DNA of 64,000 nucleotides from Anodontia alba. Its lineage: Eukaryota; Mollusca; Bivalvia; Lucinida; Lucinidae. Below are positions 43,372 through 55,267 of the stretch, piece by piece. The position numbers and the translations under genes were made by a program. The notes beneath the pieces are model-generated. The model saw nothing but the letters and a program-made list of their open reading frames with translations. It was not told where the DNA came from and searched no databases. The stretch spans positions 3,407,501-3,471,500 of the forward strand of contig OZ024825.1 of assembly GCA_964016985.1 (NCBI GenBank). The letters run 5' to 3'. Every line of letters starts with the position of its first letter. The first letter of the stretch is position 1.

Positions 43372-43500
43372 AATCAACGGACATGTGCGCCCAGAGAAGA
43401 TTCAGATCAGACTGCGCATTCGCGCAGTCTGATCTGAATCTTCACTGGGCGCAATTTTGATAGTGAAGGATACAAACTTTATTTCATGCGGACAATGAAG
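43372..43500. repeat. Family L hairpin, well paired
   Basis: GTGCGCCCAGAGAAGATTCAG and ATCAGACTGCGCATTCGCGC pair almost perfectly with GCAGTCTGATCTGAATCTTC and ACTGGGCGCA. The downstream sequence CATGCGGACAATGAAG also follows the 42.5-kb copy. Confidence 0.75.
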
Positions 43501-43734
43501 ATTTTTAAAATACATGCGTCATTTTTATGTTTGTTAGGCTCAAACATTTTTTATGATATTTAGGTATACGCTGTAATATGGTTTTTCCTCAAAGAAAATT
43601 GGTCAGTCATACATTCTGCCTGAAAAACAGGTGGGAGAGCAAGTTTATATAATAAAACGGTGAAAAGGGTATACATTTGCTTTTATTTTGTTTGTGGCAC
43701 ATGTGCTGTCTGTCATGGAGCTCATTCAACACTG

Positions 43735-44010
43735 TTAATGCCATGTCAAGCCGGTCTACGCACTTTTCCTCGGCAGGCTTAGTCCTCTAAGCAGGTAACC
43801 AGTATTTAAGCACATATTTCACCAGTAACTGAAAACTACTACCCTTCTTTAATAAGCAGAGGGGGAGATTGACCGAAGAAATAATTTCATGATCATGATC
43901 AAGTACTAGCAACAAGTATGTCACCGAGCTGGGATTGGAACTTGCACCCAAGGATCTGCAGGCAGACGCACTATCGATTACGCTATGGAGCCTGACTCTC
44001 TACTATGTTA
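43735..44010 (-). mobile_element. tRNA-derived SINE, older copy
   Basis: The minus-strand head has TAGCGTAATCGATAG (A-box-like) and GCAAGTTCCAATCCC (B-box-like). The body matches 33624-33958 (TCTAAGCxGGTTAACxAGTATTT region). Confidence 0.6.
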
Positions 44011-44250
44011 CCTCCGCCCTATGAGGTCCTCAAAGTAAACAGACAGTTAGTTGTTAGTGCGCCCACTTATCAGAGAAATGGCCCTTTCTGATCTCACACA
44101 TATGAAACTCAACGCGAGATTCTACTCTCACGTGAAGCACATCTCGTAAATGGTAGCCGGTGGTATTGCACTCAAAATATTTACTTCCGGCCATGACATT
44201 AGCCATTATCAGAATGCCCCAAATTGAAAACATGCAGATTTTAGACCAAA

Positions 44251-44392
44251 CCAGTTTCAAAATATTCCATTTACATATAGACAATCAAACACCATGAAAG
44301 GTTTTGCAAACACATGCTGTCTTATTTTCTAATTTGCAAAACCTTTCATGGTGTTTGATTGTTTATATGTAAATGGAATATTTTGAAACTGG
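44251..44392. repeat. Hairpin with 60-bp arms
   Basis: CCAGTTTCAAAATATTCCAT... at 44251-44310 is the complement of 44333-44392 with about one mismatch, around a 22-bp loop. Flanking sequence pairs weakly. An inverted relative of the neighbouring segment 44130-44195 lies at 45250-45312. Confidence 0.93.
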
Positions 44393-44618
44393 GCTGGTTT
44401 GAGATGCGGGGCACTCTGATCATGGATAATGTTTCCATAAGGGATATTCAGGTCTTGTATTCAGATACCTGACACTTGGCTTTCTTATCCCCGTAAGGAG
44501 TAATCGGGCCTCATAAGTCATATTCGGCACAAATATTTCAGTCCCCGGAACAAATGCTTGGAAATTGTAACATATTATGTATTGTAACATAAACATAGAT
44601 TGCAGTACATCTGATTTG

Positions 44619-44968
44619 AAGTTAGCTAGCTGTAACAGTGCTTTAAACCCCCCCCCCCCCCCCGTGGTTTGCTCTACCGACCGTTCTAAGGCGGGGTCCC
44701 GGTGTTAGTCTTACTCTTTGTTGCTTTGTGGTTTATTCTACGAGGCGATTTGTTGTATGCCTTTCCGTGTGTCTTTTTGTTATTGTGTTTTTCAGTCCTT
44801 TTAGTATTGCGATTACCTCGCTTGGGGAAGAGAGAGCTAATTTAGTGCTTTTCGTACGTTTGTTCGGTTTGTGCTTGTTTAGATTTGTCGGTTTCCTCTT
44901 CCTCTTGGGTCTGGGAAGGGCTGCGGTTTGTGATTGTGGCACTCCCTGGACTTTTGTCTTACCTTTTT
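44619..44968 (+). mobile_element. Family A copy with C-run expansion
   Basis: Starts at GAAGTTAGCTAGCTG and ends GGACTTTTGTCTTACC plus T residues. The usual CCCCC is a run of about 16 C at 44648-44663. Confidence 0.9.
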
Positions 44969-45332
44969 TTGATATGTTAAGTAGCTCATAGCCCAGTTAG
45001 CTGAAAAAAACTTCATTTTGCACTTTAAAAAAGTCAAAACAGGAATTTTAGTCTAATCTTCTCCTGTGAAATTAATTTAAAAGAAATAGCTGCTTGCTTT
45101 TTCTTCAAGCCCGCACCTATCTTTTCCGACGCAGAAATGAAAACTGTTGGGGATTGCATTGTCCGATTTTTCAAAATATCTACTTGTCTACGAGACTAAC
45201 TAAAAATCAATAAATCAGAACAGTTTGTTGACATTTGGGTGTCTCGTACGTCATGGCCGGTAGTTCGCGTAAAGATTTTGAGTGCAAAACAACCGGCTAC
45301 CCCTTACGAGATTACCAGGTGTATAGGGGAAG

Positions 45333-45612
45333 CATTACGAAAACATGCCTATTCAAATATATTGAAAATTTTACAACCAAAAAAAGAAAAAAAAAATTCA
45401 GATAGAAAATTTTGATATTTTTCATATTTCTGCTGAAAACGTAGATTGTGTGTAACCGTTAGAACCGCCTCGGCGAGGCGGTTCTAACGAAGTACCACAA
45501 TCTATTTTTAAGCAAATAAGAACAATAATGTATACGTCTATAAACCCCAGTTTTACTGCATAAAAGTGGGATTTATAGGGGATCAAAATTATATAGGCGT
45601 GTTTTCGTGATG
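45333..45612. mobile_element. Family B foldback MITE
   Basis: Complete, CATTACGAAAACATGCC to GGCGTGTTTTCGTGATG. The stem CCGCCTCGGCGAGGCGG pairs perfectly at its centre. It separates the 45.25-kb inverted segment from the repeats at 45.6 kb. Confidence 0.9.
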
Positions 45613-45800
45613 AGTGTGGAAAATTGCCGTTCTGTTCACATATATGGAACTAACTTTAAGTTCTACTCTCCCGTGTGGGGAAGTGTGGGAAATCGTCGTT
45701 CTGATCTCACACACATGCAACTCACTTTGAGATTCTGCTCTCCCGTGTCGAAGAAGCGTGGGAAATTGCCACTCTGACGATACAAATGGAACTCAATACG
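45613..45800. repeat. Three tandem units of about 70 bp
   Basis: Units share GTGTGGxAAATxGCCGTTCTG, CACATxxATGGAACTCACTTTGAG and TTCTxCTCTCCCGTGT. The same segment, single, lies near 44060-44140. Confidence 0.65.
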
Positions 45801-46067
45801 CGATTGTACTTACCTTTTTTACAATGGATGTCATATTGATGCTCCATCCCAGCGAATGTATCTTCGTCTGTCAACACGCATCACTAGATCATCTTTCTGC
45901 GTCACTCAGCATTTCCTCTGTAAAAAACAAAACATTCTTTCTTCTTTGATTTCACTTAATATCCGCCCCCTATAACCCATACAAATCCTATCGAAACCTA
46001 TATGTGACATTGTGTTTTGTAAAAGTGAGTTTTGAGTTCTGTGTTTGTTACATCATATGACCACCTT

Positions 46068-46163
46068 TAGAACCGCCTAAAAAAATATCAGTTTTTCATC
46101 TGAAAATGTTCAGATTTTGGAGGTAAAATTTTCAATATATTTGAATAGACGTGTTTCGTAATG
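46068..46163. mobile_element. Family B MITE, right end only
   Basis: TAGAACCGCCT joins directly to AAAATATCAGTTTTTCATC and the terminal ATAGACGTGTTTCGTAATG. The left half and stem are gone. Confidence 0.75.
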
Positions 46164-46423
46164 ATATATTTTCTATATTTTCTAAAATGTAGCTATGGCT
46201 ACTCATTAGAATCGCCTCTGAAAATATTTACCTTGATACCCCTCTCGTCTAGAACTACGTAAACCAAGGCTTTTGTACCATATAATATGAAAACGGAGGA
46301 ATATTTAGGTTATTAAAGAAATTAAGACATACTTGTACATAAGGGTACAAAACACATTAAAAACTGGTTTAAAAACTGCACAGTTCCGATAATTTTGGTC
46401 CCTCAATCGAACTGATATCTATG

Positions 46424-47062
46424 GAAAAAAAGGTAAGAGAAAAGTCCAGGGAGTGCCACAATCACAAACCGCAACCCTTCCCAGACCCCAAGAGGAAGAG
46501 GAAACCGAGAAATCTAAACAAGCACAAACCGAACAAACGTACGAAAAGCACTAAGATTAGCTCTCTCTTCCCCAAGCGAGGTAATCGCAATACTAAAAGG
46601 ACTAAAAAACACAAGAACAAAATGACACACGGAAAGACATACAACAAATCGCCTCGTAGAATAAACCACAAAGCAACAAAAAGTAAGACTCACACCGGGA
46701 CCACCGCCTTAGAACGGTCGGTAGAGCAAACCATTGGGGGGTTTAAAGCACTTTTACAGCTAGCTAACTCCACCCTGGGTCCCGATGCTACCCTTAATAC
46801 AGAAATCCATAAAAATTCGGTTCGCATAAAGGCTCCCAACTCAGTCAATGCATCAAAGCGAAAACATAAAAATCACATTAATCACTATAATAAACAAAGA
46901 TGAGTACTCATGGCTAATTCTACTGTATGCCAGAGTAAATGAAAACCAATGGTTGAACCACGGCGGGCCAAGCCAAAGACATATCGTCAAGCCCCAACCC
47001 ACTGGTTAAAGTTTTACGAAGAGGCCGTCATTGAGGCTGAGGCTCGAACCGCCGTCGTGTAA
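46424..47062 (-). mobile_element. Family A, long minus-strand copy
   Basis: Nearly complete 3' region, from the AAAAAAAGGTAAGAG tail to the end of the RT coding part (GTCATTGAGGCTGAGG). It serves as a good reference for the family. Confidence 0.92.
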
Positions 47063-47875
47063 CACGGAAGCCTATTTGTAACACTGAGTTTTGTGAACGG
47101 AGTTTTGATTTCTGTGGTTGTAACTTTTGACTTGCCTGTTTTGACTTTTGAGATTTATGTTTATAATTTTTGCTTTTGTGTTCTGTGTTACATCTTTTGA
47201 CTTGTGCATTTTGCCTTTTAAAGGATGCGATAAAGGACATAAATGAAAGTGAGGTGAAAAAGTGTTCATTATTTTTCAGCTTTCTAAATGCTGCACTGTA
47301 AAAAATTCGTACCTGTACCTTTTACGGTAAAGTCGCTGGCCACGGGTCACTAGTGATTTGGCCGTTACTTTTTGATGTCAAAAACACTGCAATCACACGT
47401 TACAAACACAAAACAAAACTTCATTTTCACAAAACTTCAAAGCACAATGTCACATAGTCACATAAAGGCTTCCGTAGATATTTCCAGTTATTATATATCA
47501 CGAACTATGCATCTTCAGGTCATAATATAAATCTGCAAGTCTCATAAGAGTGTTGGTTTATCCTTGATTCCAGATTTTCGTTGTCCATGAATTGATTGAA
47601 GAGCAATATCCACATGAAGCGATTGGTTTTCACCGGGTCTCTTTCACACGAAAAACATATTCTGCAATAATGTGTGTGTCATTTTCCTAGTAAAGCGAAC
47701 AAATCGGTTACAGTTAATCATCGCTTTATATTCTTTGCAGGTCTTCTTAAATATCATTAGAAAATTCTCTAGTGTATAGACTATTGCTTCATGAAAGAAA
47801 GCTACGGCTACAGAAGGAATATCAAGGTTTTTGTAAGTACAACACGTGTTTAAGGTCAATGAGCATTTTATACGA

Positions 47876-48070
47876 AATAGCGTGTGCGCCCAGCGAAATC
47901 TTTGAATGGCCTGCGCATGCGCGCAGTCTATCCAGTCTTTACAAAGCACTGTGGGAAGCCGAGGATCCGAAGCCTCTTCAAGCGGACAACGGAGACTGAT
48001 CAGCCTGAGCAGATGAGGAGGTTCCCTCGATGCATATGTAATTGTGTAGAAAATGCTATTTCCCGGCTCC
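47876..48070. repeat. Family L-type hairpin
   Basis: GTGTGCGCCCAGCGAAATC, CCTGCGCATGCGCGCAG and a worn complement. The following CAAGCGGACAACGGAGACTG also recurs after other copies. Confidence 0.55.
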
Positions 48071-48109
48071 AAAATACATACACATTAAAATGAACGGATA
48101 CACATTCAG

Positions 48110-48270
48110 AGAGGCAACTGTCAAACAGATTTTTGCATCCTTTCTGAAAAGTTGTCTATACTACAGGGAAAGAAATTGCAAATAGTTTTCTTTTAGAATA
48201 GACTCCTTCTCAGAAGGAGCTTGTTGTGGATCTGATTGTATCAGTTCCCGAGTTCTCTGATTTAATTAGG
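48110..48270. mobile_element. Family J foldback MITE, worn
   Basis: TTGTCTATACTACAGGGAAAG, then AATAGTTTTCTTTTAGAATAG, a degenerate J centre. Confidence 0.4.
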
Positions 48271-48419
48271 TGTGCATGTGCCGGGCAGCACGCAGAAAGT
48301 CACAACAGTTGTCTCCCTTGGCGGAAATGAAGAAAAATCTATCAGGTGTATCCAGTCCTCTTTAGCAGAAACTATCATTAGAACTATTAAATGCTTTGTT
48401 GGAAAAAGAAAACTTTGGT

Positions 48420-48776
48420 GAACCCAGGGTGAATTTATCTAGCTGTAAAAGTGCTTTATACCCCCAGGGGGTTTGCTCTACCGACAGTTCTAAGGCGGTG
48501 GTCCCGGTGTTAGTCTTACTACTTGTTGCTTTGTGGTTTATTCTACGAGGCGATTTGTTGTATGTCTTTCCGTGTGTCAATTTGTTCTTGTGTTTTTCAG
48601 TCCTTTTAGTATTGCGATTACCTCGCTTGGGGAAGAGATAGCTAATCTTAGTGCTTTTCGTACGTTTGTTTGGTTTGTGCTTGTTTAGATTTGTCGGTTT
48701 CCTCTTCCTCTTGGGGTCTGGGAAGGGCTGCGCTTTGTGATGTGGCATTCCCTGGACTTTTTTCTTACTTTTTTTG
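48420..48776 (+). mobile_element. Family A copy
   Basis: Starts at AACCCAGGGTGAATTTATC and ends GGACTTTTTTCTTAC plus T residues. A poly-A run follows at 48799. Confidence 0.9.
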
Positions 48777-48797
48777 GAACGTATAACATATCCAAAA

Positions 48798-48799
48798 AG

Positions 48800-48833
<34 letters not shown>
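48798..48833. repeat. Poly-A tract
   Basis: About 35 A residues just downstream of the family A tail. Confidence 0.95.
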
Positions 48834-48835
<2 letters not shown>

Positions 48836-49177
48836 CAAAGAAAAAGTATGCATTTTTGACAACAAAATGTAGAACAAACTGTCTAATTTGTTTCTGTACG
48901 GCCCGAAATGTTAAGAAGTTCAGACCCTACTTACTTAAGACACTTTTGTGCATTTTTTAGAGATAGTCTAACAAAAAGGACCTTTGTAATTGTGCCTCCT
49001 ACGAGGGCTGCACATTAATAGATTCAGAATAAACATATACAATGCTTTGGGTGGAACATGTAAACTCAGGTGTTTCACCAGTAGTTTTATAAAGAACGTA
49101 CATAATTGTATACTAGGTTGACACACATATCAAATAAACGCGATAACCAATACCACTAAAATAAAAAATATTAGGTT

Positions 49178-49180
49178 ATA

Positions 49181-49231
<51 letters not shown>
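49178..49231. repeat. (TAA)n microsatellite
   Basis: About 18 perfect trinucleotide units. Confidence 0.95.
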
Positions 49232-50696
49232 TGTTAGAATGACAATATGCCTGGCAACTCATATCATATAATTCTATCTTTATTTAAAATCTCTGGCGTG
49301 CTTTAGACTGTTCTAGCTCTAGCTGGTAGAGAACTTGACCGATACAAAGTCGAGATTGCAGCTCTGAGTGAGACTCGCCTTGAAGGGTTTTTAAAAGAAG
49401 TTGGTGCTGGTTACACGTTCTTCTGGAGTGGACGCAAGAAAGAAGAGCGGCGTGAAGCAGGAGTAGGATTCACCATCAAGTCACACCTCGTCAGCAAGCT
49501 CTCAGAACTTCCAAAAGGCATAAATGACCGCTTGATGACGCTGAGACTTTCCTTATCTGGCAAAAGGCATGCAAGAATTGTAAGTGCCTATGCACCCACC
49601 ATGACCAACCCAGATGAAGTTAAAAACAAGTTCTATGATGATCTGGATTCTATGATTTCTGCAGCACCCGGGCAGACAAACTCATCTCCTCGGGGACTTC
49701 AATGCCAGAGTGGGCACAGACCACCAAACCTGGGAAGGCGTGATTGGATCTGAAGATATAGGGAAGAACAACAGCAATGAACTCCTCCTTTTAAGAAAGT
49801 GTGCAGAACATGAATTACTGATCAACAACACAGTCTTCTGTCTATCAACTCGCAGAAAGGCATCATGGATGCACCCTCACTCCAAACATTGTCATCTCAT
49901 TGACTATGTCATAGTGCGAAGGAAGGACAGACAGGATGTCAGAGTGACAAGGCTATGTGTGATGCAGACTGTTGGACAGATAACAAGCGTGTTGTCAGCA
50001 AACTCAACCTGTGCATTCAGTCTGTACGAAGACCACAAGGCAGAAAGGTGCCAAAGAAATTGGATGTCTCCAAGCTGAAACAAGACAGCAAGAGGCAAGC
50101 ATTCGTCGTCTGCAGCCGTTTAGATGCACTGGAACACTGTTCAAAAGATGTAGATGAGAGCTGGACAGTCTTCAGAGACACCGTTCACTCTCCTAGGACC
50201 AGTATCTCGCAAACACCAAGATTAGTTTGATGAGAATGACAAAGATATCCAGGGACTCCTTGAAGAGAAACACCAAAAAAACACAAGGCTTACCTCAGAA
50301 ATACCAGCTCAGTATCTAGTAAGACTGCCTATTCAAACATATGCAAGACAGTACAGACTAGGCTCAGAGACATGCAAGACTTCTGGCTGAGCAAAAAAGC
50401 TGATGAAATCCAGTCCTTTGCAGACAGACAGGATATGAAGAGGTTCTTTGATGCACTCAAGACAATATATGGTCCCCAGAGCTCAGGAACCACCCCACAC
50501 CTTAGTGCAGATGGAACTAGTCTTCTGACTGACAAAGAAGCTATCTTGAAAAGATGGGCTGAACACTTTGATGGTGTCCTTAATCATCTATCAATGACGA
50601 AGCTATCAACAGACTACCACAGATGGAATGTAATCCGTTGCTTGATGAGCTCCCAACCGCCTATGAAACAGTGAAGCAAAAAAACTGTCATCTGGC

Positions 50697-50994
50697 AAAA
50701 AAAGGTAAGAGAGAGGTCCAGGGAGTGCCAACCGCAGCCCTTCCCAAACCCCAAGAGGAAGAGGAAACCGACAAATCCAAACAAGCACAAATCGAACAAA
50801 CGTACAAAAAGCACTAAGATTAGCTCTCTCTTCCCCAAGCGAGGTAATCGCAATACTAAAAGGACTAAAAAACACAAGAACAAAATGACACATGGAAAGA
50901 CATACAACAAATCGCCTCGTAGAATAAACCACAAAGCAACAAAGAGTAAGACTAACACTGGGGACACCGCCTTAGAATGGTCAGTAGAGTAAAA
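50697..50994 (-). mobile_element. Family A copy in the LINE
   Basis: Inserted between CATCTGGCAAAA and GCAAGGCTCCAGG, in the opposite direction to the LINE. AAAA on both sides is consistent with a 4-bp duplication, but it blends with the tail. Confidence 0.92.
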
Positions 50995-52055
50995 GCAAGG
51001 CTCCAGGATCAGATGCAATATCTGCAGAGATCTACAAAGCAGGAGGTCCTCCAGTTGCAGAGAAACTGACAGAGTTATTTCCCATTATGTGGAGAAAAGA
51101 AGTCATTCCTCAAAAATTCAAGGATGCAACAATTATCCATCTATTCAAAAGAAAAGGGAATTCTCAAGTCTGTGACAATCATCGAGGCATCTCTTTATTG
51201 TCAATTGCTGGGAAGAGCCTTGCTAGGGTACTACTGAATCGATTGAATGAACACCTTGAACAGTGAGGGTTTCTACCAGAAAGCCAGTGTAGATTCAGGA
51301 AAGAGACATGATCTTTACTGCACGACAGCTTCAAGAAAAATGCCAGGAACAGAATGTGGACCTCTACATGACATTGTTCGGCCTTACCAAAGCATTTGAC
51401 ACAGTCAGTCGTCAGGGACTTTGGAAAATTATGGCAAAGTTTGGCTGTCCTGCCAAATTCATAGCAATGGTGCGGCAGTTCCATGATAGCATGCTTACAA
51501 GGGTCCAAAATGATGTCGAGTTTTCTGATCTATTCCCTGTGACAAATGGAGTTAAGCAAGGCTGTGTACTAGCTTCAACACTGTCCAGCATGATGTTTTC
51601 TGCAGATGCTTTCCAGGATGGTGACAATGGTAAACATATTAGGTATCGCCTTGATGAGAAAGTTTTTAACCTAAGAAGGTTGCAAGCTCAATCCAAGGTG
51701 CAGACAAAGGTGCTAGATGAGTTCCTCTTTGCTGATGACATGACGAAGGGTGCTCCACGGAAGAGAAGACGCAAAAAGGTGTGGATCAAGTATCTGATTC
51801 ATGTGACAGCTATGATCTCAGCATCAAAAAGACTCAGATAGTATATCAGCCAGCACCTGGAAAGGCTTACAAGGAGCCTACCATCACAGTGAAAGGTCAA
51901 CGACTTCAAGTAGTAGACAAGTTCACCTACCTTGGAAGTACATTGTCTAGAGTTATACACATTGATGATTAGGTCAACGCTAGGATTGCCAAAGCTTGTG
52001 CAGCATTTGGCCGGCTACGTGGAAGTATTTGGGACCGAAGTGGAATCAGACTTCA

Positions 52056-52118
52056 GGATTTGGGAAGGGCTGCGGTTTGTGATTGTGGCACTCCCTGGAC
52101 TTTTCTCTTACCTTTTTT
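52056..52118 (+). mobile_element. Family A minimal copy in the LINE
   Basis: About 63 bp of only the 3' end, inserted between GGAATCAGACTT and GACACAAAGCTG, which are contiguous in LINE copy 1. Any duplication is at most TT(T). Confidence 0.92.
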
Positions 52119-52172
52119 GACACAAAGCTGAATGTATACAGATCGGTGGTGCTGCCAACACTATTATACGCA

Positions 52173-52872
52173 TGATGCCTAGTTGTCAACCCAATCATTG
52201 TTGATGGCTATGCTTCACTCTTTAATTGCACGACGGCGGTTCGGGCCACAGACTCAATGACGGCCTCTTCGTAAAACTTTAACCAGTGGGTTGGGGCTTG
52301 ACGATATGTCTTTGGCTAGGCCCGCTGTGGTTCAACTATTGGTTTTCATTTACTCTGGCATACAGTAGAATTAGCCATGAGTACTCGTATTAGTTTATTA
52401 TAATGATTAATTTGATTTTTATGTTTTCGCTTTGATGCATTGACTGAGTTGGGAGCCTTTATGCGAACCGAATTTTTATGTATTTCTGTATTAAGAGTAG
52501 CATCGGGACCCAGGGTGAAGTTAGCTAGCTGTATAAGTGCTTTAAACCCCCCCCCCCCCCCCCGATGGTTTGCTCTACCGACGGTTCTAAGGGCGGTGGT
52601 CCGGTGTTAGTCTTATTCTTTGTTGCTTTGTGGTTTATTCTACGAGGCGATTTGTTGTATGTCTTTCCATGTGTCATTTTGTTCTTGTGTTTTTCAGTCC
52701 TTTTAGTATTGCGATTACCTCGCTTGGGGAAGAGAGAGCTAATCTTAGTGTTTTTCGTATGTTTGTTCGGTTTATGCTTGTTTAGATTTGTCGGTTTCCT
52801 CTTCCTCTTGGGGTTTTGGAAGGGCTGCGGTTTGTGATTGTGGCACTCCCTGGACTTTTCTCACCTTTTTTA
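52173..52872 (+). mobile_element. Family A long copy in the LINE
   Basis: About 700 bp, from the RT 3' end (TAGTTGTCAACCCAATCATT) to ACTTTTCTCACC plus T residues. It sits between ATTATACGCATG and GACAGTTTACCAAC. About 10 bp of LINE sequence found in copy 1 is missing, so insertion came with a small target deletion. The C run is expanded to about 17 (52547-52563). Confidence 0.92.
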
Positions 52873-53468
52873 GACAGTTTACCAACTGCATGCCAAAAGA
52901 TTGAGCCACTTCCAAACAAGCTGTCTTAGAAAACTTCTAAAGATCAAATAGCAAGACAGGATTCCAGACATAGAAGTCCTGAAGAGGGCAGGGATGCAGA
53001 GTGTACATACTCTTCTGAAATTGGCACAAGATGGACAGGCCATGTTACCAGAATGCCTGATGAATGTTTGCCAAAGGAAATCCTGTTGAGAACTACAAGT
53101 TGGAAAACGCTCCCATGGTGGTCAGAAGAAGCGATACAAGGACACCCTTAAAGCCTCCCTTAAAGGCTTCAACATATCAACAGAGTCGTGGGAACAGATT
53201 GCACAGGATCGCACAAAGTGGCGAGGCCTCATAAGAAGGGGTGCTGGTGAATATGAAGCAAAAAGAATCAGCGAAGCCGAGCAGAAACGTGCACAGCGGA
53301 AAGCTAGAGGTAATGCATCACCAACAGAGCTTTCTTCCTAAGACTCTCTTGTTCTATCTGCAACAGGCAGTTTAGAGCTAAGATCGGTCTCATCAGCCAT
53401 CTTAGAACACACAAACAATAACACTTCACGCATTTGATTAGGATTGGTCATTGTCAGTAATGACAGAC

Positions 53469-54440
53469 AAACGAACACAGACTGTTTATGAACAAATATG
53501 AGAAAAACAATGTCTTTTTTTACTATTCTTCATGCACATATCACAAAGAAAGGAGATCAGTCCAAATTATATAACTTGGGAGTTAAAAATGTAGAAAAGC
53601 AGTCGGGAAAGTTTGTCATTTTATCTTATTGTGTTATTTGAAACAGACCAAGATTTATGTAGTCTAATATGGATGCCACTTCAAAAGGATTTAATATCAC
53701 TGAAGAAACCTTTAAGAATACAACAGAGCATTTATGACATATTGAACAACAGATCACCATTTAACATCAAAGTAAAATAGTATAGAATAAGAAATTAAAT
53801 ATTCCAAAAGAAAGCATTCTATAATGAAAAGTGAACCGTAACTCAAACACCTTGTAAACGCCTAGACAAATTGTTGGTATTCCGATGGGTACTATTATCG
53901 TAACAAAACAGAAATAAATCAGCAACAAGATGTATATAATTACTGCATTTTCAGCATCACTTGAACCTTGAACGTGTGTTGCTGGACGTTTCATTTTAAA
54001 TCAAAATACTTTGTTATGACTGGCCATATTTTTTTCAGAAACCATTTGTCTTTTTTTTTTGTTTCCGTGCTTTGTTCTAAATATTTACCGTAATATAAAA
54101 TTCATGGAAAAAAGTCTAACCTGGCAATTTCTTTAGTGAAGTGAAGTATTTGGAATTTTCATTTTAGAAAATAATTCTTTATCGTCTCCTACATTATTGA
54201 GGTTCCACAACAATACTGTGAGAATTATAAAAAAATGAACAAGTGGAATAAGTTGAAAGCCTGTCGGAAGTTTAACTTTTCTAGCAATTGTTGCACAATT
54301 GGTTGCCATATTTTACTATGAGAAAAATGAAAACAAATCGAACTTAAAATAATCAACAGAAAAACAACATATTGTGCATGGGTAGTAACGACAAAATAAT
54401 TTGCATTAAATCATGAAAAAATCACTTCTGTGTTAAGCGC
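53469..54440. other. Gene-free AT-rich stretch
   Basis: No repeat or gene recognised. The open frame at 53767-53994 (-), with hydrophobic residues, has no supporting context. Confidence 0.35.
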
Positions 54441-54443
54441 CAG

Positions 54444-54469
54444 GCAAAAAAAAACAAAACAAAACAAAA

Positions 54470-54502
<33 letters not shown>

Positions 54503-54616
54503 CAAAAAAAAACAAGAAAAACAAAACAAAAAAGAAAAAACAAAAAAAAAAAAAAAAACAAAAAAAAAAAAAAAAAAAACACACACACACAAAAAAAAAA
54601 AAACAAACAAACAAAA
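54444..54616. repeat. A/C-only low-complexity tract
   Basis: Same type as 32466-32755: poly-A with scattered C and CACACA. Confidence 0.95.
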
Positions 54617-54688
54617 AAACCGACATTCTGAAAGATGTCGAAAGGAGAGTAACATATTTATTTCTGTATTTATTATGATAACGACTTT

Positions 54689-54910
54689 ATGCTATCTTGC
54701 TATCTCTTTGTGGAAAACCAAGACATTACTGTTGAAGCATTTAATTCAATTTCCAGAAGTTTGGATCACATGCTTAATATTAATAATTTAGCCGATTTTA
54801 GACTAAATGAACTCTCCCACACTACATTTATGTATATATTAAAAGAGCCTAATTTCAATTTTAGGCATGTTAGGCTATGTGATTTAAATATTCCTGGAGT
54901 AAATGGCTAA
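54689..54910 (+). other. Unrecognised short open frame
   Basis: Includes ENQDITVEAFNSISRSLDHM and NFNFRHVRLCDLNIPGVNG. It looks protein-like in composition, but no family, start context or splice partner is evident. It may be a fragment of the RT element whose remnant lies at 55268. Confidence 0.25.
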
Positions 54911-55267
54911 ACCATTTGTGAACGGTGGAGACCCTGCTCAGACACCGCAGGTGTGCCAAGTACCCTTTTAGGGGACTCACAAAACTAAAAATGGTTGAAA
55001 TTTATCATTTAAAGTTTGAAAAAATTATTGGTCAGATTTGCCAAAAAGAATGTCAGCTTACTACAGCTAGTTCATTCGATATCGAAGCTCCATGTTTTAT
55101 TTAAATTGTATTATTATGTATTAGTATATCTACATCTACATTTTATGACAAACACTATTTCTTTGATTAGATTGTGGCGTTCTACGAGACGTCCCATCAT
55201 CTATCATTAAAGCATTCAGATCAACTTCAAGGCCTTTAGATGACATGCTCATTACGTTTTCGAAATA

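Larger units (their letters stand above)
49303..53468 (+). mobile_element. APE-type LINE copy 2, broken by three insertions
   Basis: Order: endonuclease remnant (LSETRLEGF, YAPTMTNPDEVKNKFYDDL, LLGDFNARVG in a shifted frame, HLIDYVIVRRKDR), linker, RT (GISLLSIAGKSLARVLLNRL, TNGVKQGCVLAS, EFLFADDM) and C-terminal C2H2 finger region (CNRQFRAKIGLISH in a shifted frame). It is truncated inside the endonuclease and has many stops and frameshifts. Family A copies at 50697, 52056 and 52173 split it. The 3' end GTCAGTAATGACAGAC matches copy 1. Confidence 0.88.

Noticed and set aside
42..52837. Many hydrophobic open frames of 60-160 codons over family A (e.g. 1008-1388, 3189-3680, 50614-51018)
   Set aside because: The same reading recurs in two frames of every copy of a 5'-truncated repeat, begins wherever truncation allows, and includes expanded C runs. 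They are translations of non-coding 3' sequence, not membrane proteins.
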